Of a stretch of 18,868 nucleotides of DNA, positions 1-5,707 are shown one piece after another; position 1 is the first letter of the stretch; every line of letters starts with the position of its first letter. Below the pieces are notes generated by a model. The model saw only the letters and a list, made by a program, of their open reading frames with translations, had not been told where the DNA came from and did not search any database. Origin of the DNA: Desulfobacteraceae bacterium (GTDB taxonomy: Bacteria; Desulfobacterota; Desulfobacteria; Desulfobacterales; Desulfosalsimonadaceae); the NCBI GenBank assembly GCA_024636355.1, contig JAGXHH010000215.1:1-18868 (forward strand), in the 5' to 3' direction. The position numbers and the translations under genes are program-made.

Positions 1-413
1 ATATCATCAACGTGGCCGGCCACCGCCTGTCGACCGGCGCCATGGAGGAAGTGCTGTCCGGCCATCCGGACGTCGCCGAAGCCGCGGTGCTCGGGGTTTT
101 CGATACCCTGAAGGGCCAGATCCCGGTCGGATTCCTGGTATTGAATGCAGGAGTAACCCGGGACGTCGACGATATCCTGAAGGAAGTAGTCGGCATGGTC
201 CGCGAGCAGATCGGACCGGTGGCGGCATTTAAAATGGCCACAGTTGTCAAGCGGCTGCCCAAAACCCGCTCCGGCAAGATACTGCGCGGCACCATCCAGA
301 AGATCGCGGACAACGAACAGTTCAAAATCCCGGCCACCATCGACGATCCAACCATACTCGACGAAATCGAAGTGGCTTTGGAACGGATCGGCCTGGCGAG
401 GGCGAGACAGTAG
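1..413 (+). CDS. Acyl-CoA synthetase (propionyl/acetyl-CoA synthetase type), C-terminal part
   Basis: Only the last 137 codons are in the window; the reading frame is open from base 3 and ends at TAG 411-413. The protein belongs to the AMP-forming acyl-CoA synthetases, which activate a short-chain acid to its CoA thioester through an acyl-adenylate in the cytoplasm. Visible are the hinge and C-terminal lid: INVAGHRLSTGAMEEVL, the stretch DVAEAAVLGVFDTLKGQIPVG, and the terminal LPKTRSGKILR, whose SGK lysine is the acetylation-regulated catalytic lysine of the family. The tail after it (IADNEQFKIPATIDDPTIL) resembles PrpE/AcsA-type enzymes rather than long-chain ligases. The propionate versus acetate preference cannot be read from this end. 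No partner gene follows directly; a repeat field begins within 20 bp of the stop. Confidence 0.88.
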   Translation, partial: IINVAGHRLSTGAMEEVLSGHPDVAEAAVLGVFDTLKGQIPVGFLVLNAGVTRDVDDILKEVVGMVREQIGPVAAFKMATVVKRLPKTRSGKILRGTIQKIADNEQFKIPATIDDPTILDEIEVALERIGLARARQ

Positions 414-431
414 GAGAAACAAAGAAAGAAG

Positions 432-484
432 CCAGGAGCCAGAATCCAGGAGCCAGAATATAAGCTGCCCGGCTGAGCCGGCAG
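432..484. repeat. 14-bp tandem duplication followed by a short hairpin
   Basis: Bases 432-445 (CCAGGAGCCAGAAT) are repeated perfectly at 446-459. Bases 465-484 then form a GC-rich hairpin (CTGCC-CGGCT / AGCCG-GCAG) followed by TTTG. The hairpin lies 50 bp past the acyl-CoA synthetase stop and could end its transcript, but the T-run is poor, so terminator function is only a guess. The 14-mer probably belongs to a dispersed intergenic repeat. Confidence 0.5.
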
Positions 485-526
485 TTTGAATCGTTAAGTA
501 GATTTTCGCCTGCGTAAAGAGATTTT

Positions 527-616
527 AACCACAGAGGGCTCAGAGGACACAGAGAAAGAAAAGGGCTTTTTTTATAGAAAATGCCCTCCTCCGTGATCTC
601 TGTGTCCTCTGTGGTT
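527..616. repeat. Long imperfect hairpin repeat, ACAGAGG type (copy 1)
   Basis: The left arm 527-554 (AACCACAGAGG...GGACACAGAG) pairs with the right arm 598-616 (CTCTGTGTCCTCTGTGGTT). The loop is A/T-rich with its own inner pairing of AAGGGC with GCCCT. A sister element lies at 11338-11412 and a relative built on CTCTCGCAGAG at 14284-14348. No ORF is associated. It is best read as a dispersed palindromic element (MITE or REP-like). Confidence 0.8.
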
Positions 617-667
617 ATTTTGCTTTTCCTGAATTCGTTAAAATTCATTTGCCAGAGTGACGAAGGG

Positions 668-711
668 CGTCGGGATGTGAATCCCGGGGGCGATTCGTGA
701 ATCGCCCCTAC
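668..711. repeat. Double-hairpin REP-like element (copy A)
   Basis: Two small hairpins sit back to back. CGGGATGTGAATCCCG is followed by GGCGATTCGTGAATCGCC and ends in CCTAC. The same two hairpin sequences reappear, separated by a spacer and in the other order, at 886-966. A dispersed palindromic repeat pair is therefore visible twice within 300 bp. Confidence 0.8.
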
Positions 712-885
712 GAATACCATTGTACAATGGCGTAATATGGCGTTACCGAATCGTCAAAACCGATCAATTCAATGCATGACACCAAAGATGAAAAATCGGG
801 TCAATGTAGTGGAAAAACGTCGTCCGCAAGCAACAGGAAACAGCATCCGGGTATCGATCCGGAACAATTCCGTCGATGGGAAAAT

Positions 886-966
886 GTAGGGGCGATTCAC
901 GAATCGCCCTTCCGGGAGGGGGCAGAATGTCCATACCCCAGCGTCGGGATGTGAATCCCGACCTAC
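886..966. repeat. REP-like hairpin pair (copy B), overlapping the maa stop codon
   Basis: The element opens with GTAGGGGCGATTCACGAATC and closes with GTCGGGATGTGAATCCCGAC followed by CTAC, so its ends (GTAGG...CCTAC) are inverted. Each end is also a hairpin. The CTAC end overlaps the 3' end of the minus-strand acetyltransferase gene: the TAG stop at 963-965 is part of the repeat. Bases 712-885 between copies A and B show no credible gene. Confidence 0.8.
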
Positions 967-1520
967 AAGAGCGGGTCCACCGGTCTGGCGGGATTTCCTA
1001 CTACGACCGTGTCCGGTGCAACGTCATTTGTGACCACCGCCCCGGCGCCCACGATGCACCGGTCCCCTATGGTAACCCCCGGAAAGATCACCGCACTTCC
1101 CCCGATCCAGCAGTCGTTCCCGATAGTAACCGGCCGGCCGAATTCCGGTCCCTTGCGCCGCGCTGTCGCATCGACCGGATGGGCGGCCGCATATATCTGC
1201 ACGTTGGGTCCGAAGAGCACGTAAGACCCGATGCGGATCGGCATGACATCGAGCAGCACGCAGTTGAAATTGAAATAAACCCGTTCCCCGAGGTAGATAT
1301 TGTACCCATAGTCGCAGTAAAACGGCGGCTCTATCCAGACATCGGCGGCAGCATTCGGCAGCATTTCCGACAGGATCTGCCGATATGCCGATGCGTCACC
1401 GTACTCGGTGACGTTTAACCGGTGCATCAGCATGCGCACCATCCGTCGGTCCTTCGCGAGTTCCGGATCCGTCGCATCGTAGAGCTCCCCTGCCAGCATT
1501 TTTTCCTTTTCGCTTTTCAT
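963..1520 (-). CDS. maa: Sugar (maltose/galactoside-type) O-acetyltransferase
   Basis: This protein of 185 residues matches the Maa/LacA/NodL family in length and order. An N-terminal helical acceptor-binding domain (MLAGELYDATDPEL, residues 8-21) is followed by a left-handed beta-helix of hexapeptide repeats (IYLGERVYFNFNC, IRIGSYVLFGPNV, VTIGNDCWIGGSAVIFPGVT, IGDRCIVGAGAVV). His114 in AAAHPVDA corresponds to the catalytic His115 of LacA. It should transfer acetyl from acetyl-CoA to a sugar hydroxyl in the cytoplasm; the real acceptor is unknown. I chose ATG 1520 over ATG 1526 because GAGGAA at 1532-1527 is correctly spaced only for 1520. The gene is alone. Its stop codon lies inside a REP-like repeat, so the last few residues may have been altered by repeat insertion. 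Confidence 0.93.
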   Translation of the reverse strand: MKSEKEKMLAGELYDATDPELAKDRRMVRMLMHRLNVTEYGDASAYRQILSEMLPNAAADVWIEPPFYCDYGYNIYLGERVYFNFNCVLLDVMPIRIGSYVLFGPNVQIYAAAHPVDATARRKGPEFGRPVTIGNDCWIGGSAVIFPGVTIGDRCIVGAGAVVTNDVAPDTVVVGNPARPVDPLL

Positions 1521-1629
1521 GATCATTTCCTCGTAGCTGAACAGTTACAATCCATTCTACATTCGATTCAAATAATTTATACACAACTCACCCTATGGGA
1601 TGATGCGCTTTTCCCGTTAAATTATTCGG

Positions 1630-1727
1630 GTAGGGGCAACCCCCCGTGGTTGCCCTTGTTTTTCACCCGATCATGTCCGGGGACATTGGTTGACCCAGCC
1701 AGGGCAGGCACGGGAGCCTGCCCCTAC
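1630..1727. repeat. REPIN-like pair of hairpins
   Basis: The ends are inverted: GTAGGGGCA at 1630-1638 and TGCCCCTAC at 1719-1727. Inside each end is a hairpin: GGGGCAACC/GGTTGCCC on the left and GGGCAGGC/GCCTGCCC on the right. About 50 bp of unstructured spacer lies between. The element sits in the gap between the divergent maa and DsrE-like genes, about 80 bp upstream of the latter. Confidence 0.8.
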
Positions 1728-1809
1728 AGGTATGAATTCATTCGGATATATTAATGGTAATTACTGGAGCGAATCAGATAACCACATTAAATAATTATGG
1801 AGGAGAGAA

Positions 1810-2310
1810 ATGAAATCAAGAGGATACCCCTGTCTGTTGGCACTGGCTGCCGCGGTGATCCTGCTGTCGGCGACGATTGCCGTTTCAGCGGAATATGAAG
1901 CACTGCAGGGTGTTGCGTCAACGGATACCGTATTTGATTTCAGGATCGACGACCCCGAAAAGGCACTCGGCCACTTGAACCTGATCCATACCATGATCGA
2001 TGATCCGAACATGGCAGTCAACGACAGCAAACCAAAGATTGCAATCGTTTTCATCGGCCCCTCGGTGAAACTGGTTTCAAAAGACAAATCGGGAGTGGGT
2101 AAGGATCAGCAGAAACAGCTCGACGCCCTTGCCGAAAAGATTTCCAGCATGAACCAGGATGGCTTCAGGTTCGTGGTCTGCATGGCGGCCGTTCATGCGT
2201 TCGACGTCGACCCGGATTCCATACTGCCGGAGGTCAAAAAAGTGGAGAACGGATGGATAACCGTTGTCGGTTACCAGCAACAGGGATATTCCCTTGTAGC
2301 CGATTTTTAA
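1810..2310 (+). CDS. Exported DsrE/DsrF-like sulfur-relay family protein
   Basis: The protein has 166 residues and a clear signal peptide: basic MKSRGY, a hydrophobic core to about residue 24, and a probable cut after AVSA at 27. The rest resembles the DsrE-like fold. KIAIVFIGPSVKLV (76-89) gives the first strand, then a helix, then FRFVVCMAAVHAFDVDPDSI (119-138) with the single Cys124 where the family often has its sulfur-binding cysteine, then the C-terminal GWITVVGYQQQGY. Family members bind sulfane sulfur or act as small regulatory subunits. An exported form may work in periplasmic sulfur or sulfide handling (inference). A strong Shine-Dalgarno, GGAGGAGAG, sits 2-3 bases before the ATG. 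It is monocistronic: repeats follow 7 bp after the stop. Confidence 0.8.
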   Translation: MKSRGYPCLLALAAAVILLSATIAVSAEYEALQGVASTDTVFDFRIDDPEKALGHLNLIHTMIDDPNMAVNDSKPKIAIVFIGPSVKLVSKDKSGVGKDQQKQLDALAEKISSMNQDGFRFVVCMAAVHAFDVDPDSILPEVKKVENGWITVVGYQQQGYSLVADF

Positions 2311-2316
2311 AAAGAT

Positions 2317-2474
2317 AGGAACTCCGCTTCGCGGCGTTATTACAGAAAGGAACTTTGGTCTTCAATCGTTGTCGTTGTCGTTGTCGTAATCGGTTTAAAA
2401 ATCCGATTACGATGACGATTACGACAACGACAACGACAACGAACACGAAAAGACAGGAAGTTCCTTGGAAGCTG
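2317..2474. repeat. Mosaic palindromic repeat unit A (core of CGTTGT hexamers)
   Basis: The unit runs CTCCGCTTCGCGGCGTTA, CAGAAAGGAACTTTGGTCTT, a long palindromic core, and the closing GTTCCTTGGAAGCTG. The left core arm is CGTTGT iterated with GTAATCGG; the right arm is CCGATTAC plus CGACAA iterated, with an additional GATGACGATTAC. The flanks recur in units B and C immediately downstream with different cores. Confidence 0.75.
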
Positions 2475-2601
2475 TCGTACCCCGGTTCCCGGTGATTTTG
2501 CAGAAAAGAACTTGTGTCTTGATATCGGTATCGCTATCGAAAACTTTTCGATTTCGATCCCGATAGCGATAGCGATAGCGAATTAACTTCCTTGGAAGCT
2601 G
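2475..2601. repeat. Mosaic palindromic repeat unit B (core of TATCGC hexamers)
   Basis: It has the same scaffold as the preceding unit: CGGTTCCCGGTGATTTTG, CAGAAAAGAACTTGTGTCTT, a core, then ACTTCCTTGGAAGCTG, which matches unit A's end at 15 of 16 bases. The core is different, GGTATCGCTATCG pairing with CGATAGCGATAGCGATAGCG. A third start of the scaffold (ACTCCGCCGCACGGCGTTTT) begins at 2605 and leads into the GGTTCCCAAGCT hairpin of the next repeat. Confidence 0.75.
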
Positions 2602-2625
2602 ACCAACTCCGCCGCACGGCGTTTT

Positions 2626-2813
2626 TTGATTCTGGTTCCCAAGCTCCAGCTTGGGAACCCGGTTCCCGGAAGCTCCCGCTTCCAGTTTCTGTCTCTTGCA
2701 TCCCAAATCTTCCCCCAACAAATCCAAAAACCATGGCCGACAAAACGACACCCAAAAACATCCTCTTCATCGGCTCCCCCGGATGCGGTAAATCCACACT
2801 CATCGAAAAAATC
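2626..2813 (+). repeat. Duplicated segment, copy 1 (hairpin leader plus NTPase 5' end)
   Basis: This stretch matches 4780-4965 at high identity over about 185 bp. It begins with TTGATTCTGG and the perfect 12-bp hairpin GGTTCCCAAGCT-CC-AGCTTGGGAACC (2634-2659). A second hairpin GGAAGC-TCCC-GCTTCC (2668-2683) follows, then a leader and the first 26 or so codons of a P-loop NTPase gene. The match ends just after the ATCGAAAAA of the P-loop helix. Confidence 0.85.
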
Positions 2814-2876
2814 GTCCAGCGCATGAACCGCCCCTGCAACGGCTTTTTCACAAACGACAAAACCGATGAAGACTGA
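2733..2876 (+). pseudogene. THEP1-type nucleoside-triphosphatase, N-terminal fragment (copy 1)
   Basis: ATG 2733 opens a 47-residue ORF beginning MADKTTPKNILFIGSPGCGKSTLIEK, with a perfect Walker A motif (GSPGCGKST, residues 14-22). It continues IVQRMNRPCNGFF, where THEP1-family NTPases have the helix and first strand. It then departs from the family (TNDKTDED) and stops. Family proteins are about 170-180 residues and need a Walker B region that is absent here. I see no remainder of this copy downstream. A second, differently damaged copy lies at 4886-5455. A functional P-loop peptide is unlikely. Confidence 0.75.
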
Positions 2877-2986
2877 AAAAACCTTTCCTTTCACACTTTT
2901 TTATTTAAATTCATAAGTTTGTTTTGGTCCGACCTCCCAGGTCGACCCTCCCAGCTCCCACAATCGGCCCGGCAGACTTGAATCAC

Positions 2987-3283
2987 TTATCGGCGATCAA
3001 AAAAGTTCAGGAAACGAAAAAGTGCCCGCCAAATAGCAGGCCCGGGCATCCGGAATTTCCGTGACCCATGTTTGAGATACACCCGCAGCCCTCCTGTCTT
3101 CGCAAATGTCCAGAATATATCCAGGACATTCAAGCGGTCCAGCACCCGAATGTCCCGGCAGACCTGGACAAATGACATTCCCTGGAAATGAAAAACCATC
3201 ATGTCCTTTTCCGCTGCGACGGTGACGCGTTTGCCTTCCGAGTCAAATGTCAGATGCGCATGGACGTCTATTTTCCGACCCAT
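2987..3283 (-). CDS. Hypothetical protein, second gene of a small two-gene operon
   Basis: A 98-residue protein I do not recognise. It starts MGRKIDVHAHLTFDSEGKRV, has a beta-rich first half (VTVAAEKDMMVFHFQG) and ends in a very basic, aromatic tail (KFRMPGPAIWRALFRFLNFF). There is no signal peptide; one amphipathic segment lies around residues 42-62. ATG 3283 lies 4 bases after the stop of the upstream gene, so the pair is almost certainly co-transcribed and probably translationally coupled. VHAHLTFDSEG superficially resembles amidohydrolase metal motifs, but the protein is too short, so that function is not assigned. From about 2880 to 2986 there is only a T-rich stretch and no gene. Confidence 0.6.
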   Translation of the reverse strand: MGRKIDVHAHLTFDSEGKRVTVAAEKDMMVFHFQGMSFVQVCRDIRVLDRLNVLDIFWTFAKTGGLRVYLKHGSRKFRMPGPAIWRALFRFLNFFDRR

Positions 3284-3287
3284 CGAT

Positions 3288-3497
3288 TTATTCGCCAGCC
3301 TTGTCGCGGGTTCTGATTTTCAGTATCCCGTTGAGCTTCCACTTGGCGTGCACCGCTTGCTCGGAGGCACTGCTGGGGACAAAAATCTCAAGATCTTTGA
3401 ATTCGTAAGTGATTTCCGCATGCCGCCCGGTCAATTTGTCATACAAACTGACAGCCAGATCCGGCCAATTTGTGGGGTTTGAGGTATCGTTAGACAT
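3288..3497 (-). CDS. Small hypothetical protein, first gene of a two-gene operon
   Basis: A 69-residue acidic-to-neutral protein (MSNDTSNPTNWPDLAVSLYD...) with no recognised domain. The middle (ITYEFKDLEIFVPSS) and end (AKWKLNGILKIRTRD) predict beta strands, so a small beta fold is likely. The start is well supported by GGGAG seven bases upstream of ATG 3497. The stop TAA at 3290-3288 is followed after 4 bases by the next gene's ATG. The operon sits between the two broken NTPase copies, pointing away from the SDR gene, with about 495 bp of shared upstream DNA. The partnership suggests a two-component complex, but its job is unknown. Confidence 0.6.
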   Translation of the reverse strand: MSNDTSNPTNWPDLAVSLYDKLTGRHAEITYEFKDLEIFVPSSASEQAVHAKWKLNGILKIRTRDKAGE

Positions 3498-3992
3498 TTT
3501 TCATCTCCCTTTTGGCATTTCCTTTGCGTCGTTACTTCAAGCTGTTTGAGGGTAACGGATTTACCCGCCCGCAATATATGCGATCATGCCGTCGTCGCAG
3601 GTTTATTCCTGTAATGAAACCTCATTACTCTTTATAAGTAATCCTTTTCAGCTGGCCATCAACCTCATAATTCCGAAATTATCATTATCAAAATCAGTAA
3701 TACCGCACCCATTGGTCGGCATGGTCATATCCCGTGGCGACGAAAGCCTGTCGGAACGTTCGGGTATTTTTTCAAAAAAAAAATCGGCCTCAGGAAGGGG
3801 GTGACTCGGTGCGCTCAGGTCCATGGCAAGTTCGGCTGCTTTTACCTGCCATGCCTGTTTCAGGGAAAAATCAAACCGAAGCCATCAATGCCATTTAACC
3901 GAAACCACCGGACGCAATTTCTGAAATATTTTCATTGAAGATTATGTTTATCTCATGGAAGCGGAAGGGTTCTTATGCAGGAAGGAGGCATA
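3498..3992. other. Divergent intergenic region without a supported gene
   Basis: About 495 bp lies between two divergent transcription units, so promoters for both must lie here. I could not pick convincing -35/-10 pairs. Visible features are a run of A at 3774-3783 preceded by T (short hairpin) and an imperfect pairing CATGGCAAG/CCTGCCATG around 3820-3855. A 72-codon frame at 3586-3804 has no ribosome site and low-complexity composition and is not called. Confidence 0.5.
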
Positions 3993-4697
3993 ATGGAAAA
4001 GCATTATCTTTTCATCGGTGGAAGTACCGGTATCGGCCTTCAACTCGTCAATTACGTTCTGGCGGAAAACAATGCCATTACGGTGCTGAGTCGGGATTAT
4101 GGCCAACTTCCATCTGATGATCGCCTGACGTATTTCCCGTTTGATGTGGCCAGTGAAAAAAATGAGTTTACAAAGGTTGAAGGGGCGATCCACGGGTTGG
4201 TTTACTTTCCGGGTCCTATCACTATAAAACCGGTTAAGGCCATCAAACCGATGATGCTGCGAAATGATTTTGAAATAAATCTGGTGGGATTTGTCAGATC
4301 CGTGCAGGCATACCTGCCGAATCTGAAAAAAGCAGAACAGGCTTCCGTGGTTGCCTTCAGTTCAGTGGCGGCGCAAACAGGATTGGCTTTTCATACCTCG
4401 ATTGCCGCGTCAAAAGGAGCTGTCGAAGGGGCCGTCCGGGCAATGGCGGCCGAGCTTGCCCCTAAGATACGCGTCAACGCCATTGCCCCTTCCATTACCC
4501 AGACACCGCTCATGGCGGGTTTTCTGGATACGGAAGCCAAGCAAAAAACGATGGCTGAAAGGCATCCCCTGAAACGTTATGGTCAGCCTGAAGATATTGC
4601 CGGCATGGCGCATTTCCTGTTAACTGATAAATCCGGCTGGATTACCGGCCAGGTATTTTCGGTTGACGGGGGCCTGGGGGCAATCCGGAATCTGTAG
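3993..4697 (+). CDS. SDR-family protein lacking the catalytic tyrosine
   Basis: A 234-residue Rossmann protein of the short-chain dehydrogenase/reductase family. The nucleotide-binding motif GGSTGIG is at 9-15, a conserved Asn in FEINLVGF at 96, and Ser123/124 in VAFSSVAAQTG. K141 lies in SIAASKGAVEG, and the C-terminal PEDIAGMAHFLLTD...ITGQVFSVDGG is typical. The catalytic tyrosine expected 13 residues after Ser124 and 4 before K141 is Ile137. The usual NNAG motif after strand 4 reads YFPGP (71-75). It therefore either uses another proton donor or is not a conventional oxidoreductase. The start is ATG 3993, with AGGAGG correctly placed, rather than the in-frame ATG 3975. The substrate is unknown. 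The gene is monocistronic; a repeat follows 23 bp after the stop. Confidence 0.88.
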   Translation: MEKHYLFIGGSTGIGLQLVNYVLAENNAITVLSRDYGQLPSDDRLTYFPFDVASEKNEFTKVEGAIHGLVYFPGPITIKPVKAIKPMMLRNDFEINLVGFVRSVQAYLPNLKKAEQASVVAFSSVAAQTGLAFHTSIAASKGAVEGAVRAMAAELAPKIRVNAIAPSITQTPLMAGFLDTEAKQKTMAERHPLKRYGQPEDIAGMAHFLLTDKSGWITGQVFSVDGGLGAIRNL

Positions 4698-4720
4698 ATC
4701 CAGGAAGCAAATCTGGTTTT

Positions 4721-4785
4721 CCGCTTCGCTCCAGCAATTATCAATTCGCTATTGGCAATTCACCATTCACAATTTGCCCTTGATT
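4721..4785. repeat. 65-bp A+T-rich dispersed repeat (copy 1)
   Basis: Starting CCGCTTCGCT and ending TTTGCCCTTGATT, this segment aligns without gaps to 14096-14160, with 58 of 65 bases identical. It is built from AATTCGCTATTGGCAATTCA-like words. It lies between the SDR stop and the second duplicated NTPase segment and runs directly into the GGTTCCCAAGCT hairpin. Confidence 0.85.
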
Positions 4786-4965
4786 CTGGTTCCCAAGCTC
4801 CAGCTTGGGAACCCGGTTCCCGGAAGCTCCCGCTTCCAGTCCCTGTCTCTTGCACCCCAAACCTTCCCCAACAAATCCAAATACCATGACCGACAAAATA
4901 CCACCCAAAAACATCCTCTTCACCGGCTCCCCCGGATGCGGCAAATCCACACTTATCGAAAAATG
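4780..4965 (+). repeat. Duplicated segment, copy 2 (hairpin leader plus NTPase 5' end)
   Basis: Partner of 2626-2813. The perfect 12-bp hairpin arms are at 4788-4799 and 4802-4813, and the second hairpin GGAAGC/GCTTCC is also kept. The following leader and first 26 codons differ from copy 1 by scattered substitutions, so the duplication is not recent. The two copies are direct repeats flanking about 2 kb with the SDR gene and the small operon. Confidence 0.85.
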
Positions 4966-5455
4966 CACATCTATCTTCGGGGCCGCCAGCAATTCCCGGT
5001 GAACGTCGAAAGGCTCTGTAGGAGCGGGCCATGCCCGCGAAGGCTGGTGCATTTTCGCGGGCATGGCCCGCTCCTACTTGGTCACCCGTTAATCACAGAC
5101 ACATTTCACCGGGAATTGCTGCCCTGGCCGCTGCCGCGCAGGAAAATACGGCGTCAACATAGAAGACATCGACCGGATCGCCGTGCCTTCCATGCTCCCG
5201 GAAAATGAAAATGGCGTAGTGATAATCGATGAAATCGGCAAAATGGAATGCCTTTCCGACCTGTTCAAACAGACCCTCACAAAAATTCTGGATTCGAAGC
5301 ACATTGTCGTGGGCTCCATCGCACTCAAAGGCGACGCCTTCATAGAGTCAATCAAGAAGCGGCCGGACGCCCGCCTGATCCCGGTCACGGAAAAGAATCG
5401 GAATAGGCTGGTGGATGATTTTTTCGGAATCCTGACGAGTAGTGTCCGGCAATAA
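4886..5455 (+). pseudogene. THEP1-type nucleoside-triphosphatase, interrupted by a palindromic element (copy 2)
   Basis: ATG 4886 starts MTDKIPPKNILFTGSPGCGKSTLIEK with Walker A at residues 14-22. Within a few codons the frame runs into a nested palindrome and stops at about 5002. The C-terminal part resumes in the same phase at GKYGVNIEDIDRIAVPSM (from 5141) and continues through VVIIDEIGKMECLS (Walker B plus the DEIGKME signature of this family). It then passes VVGSIALKGDAFIESIKKRPD and LIPVTEKNRNRL to the stop at 5455. The two parts give about 27 and 104 residues, against 170-180 for intact family members. Roughly 45 residues were therefore lost or replaced by the roughly 140-bp element. 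THEP1 proteins hydrolyse NTPs; this one cannot be made whole. Confidence 0.85.
4988..5120. repeat. Nested palindromic element of REPIN type inside the NTPase gene
   Basis: The outer arms are a perfect 16-bp inverted repeat, AGCAATTCCCGGTGAA (4988-5003) against TTCACCGGGAATTGCT (5105-5120). Nested inside is a perfect 24-bp inverted repeat (5018-5041 and 5054-5077, 12-nt loop) opening GTAGGAGCGGGCCATGCCCG. That sequence has the GTAGGAGCGGGC...GCCCGCGA layout of well-known gammaproteobacterial (Pseudomonas-type) REP sequences; two inverted REPs make a REPIN. No other copy of this family is in the window. Confidence 0.85.
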
Positions 5456-5707
5456 AAGCCTTTCGTATAATAGTGTTTTGTACTATGGTCAGTTTTCGTT
5501 ATCTGTCAAAAAAATGTGATAAAAAGCGCAAATATTAAATTGCCGTTTTTATATCGCATGTAATATAACACCTTGAAAAAGCGCAAAAAGTGGCTGAATG
5601 CCATACAAAAACGATTTTTAAAGTCTTCATTTTATTTTCTTTAAAGATTTTTTTAATCTATTTACAATTAAAACAATTACCTACTTAATTCTAAATCTTC
5701 TTATTTT
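5456..5707. other. A+T-rich leader region of the accessory cassette
   Basis: About 250 bp with a sharp drop in G+C marks the left edge of the A+T-rich block. It holds a perfect 12-bp direct repeat, AAAAAGCGCAAA, at 5521-5532 and 5576-5587. A TATAAT word lies at about 5466. A promoter for the downstream cassette must lie here, but I cannot define -35/-10 boxes with confidence. The direct repeat is a possible operator. Confidence 0.45.

Noticed and set aside
322..720. 132-codon minus-strand frame over the repeat field
   Set aside because: It runs through hairpin repeats and antisense to the acyl-CoA synthetase end; no ribosome site and no domain.
772..954. 60-codon plus-strand frame
   Set aside because: Half of it is encoded by REP-like repeat sequence and it has no recognisable protein character.
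876..1418. 180-codon plus-strand frame antisense to maa
   Set aside because: Shadow of the acetyltransferase gene, whose motifs are on the other strand.
2366..2580. Hexamer arrays considered as CRISPR or tandem-repeat protein coding
   Set aside because: The hexamers form two arms of palindromes with no spacers; frames through them are low complexity.
3586..3804. 72-codon plus-strand frame upstream of the SDR gene
   Set aside because: No ribosome site, no domain, biased composition; treated as intergenic.
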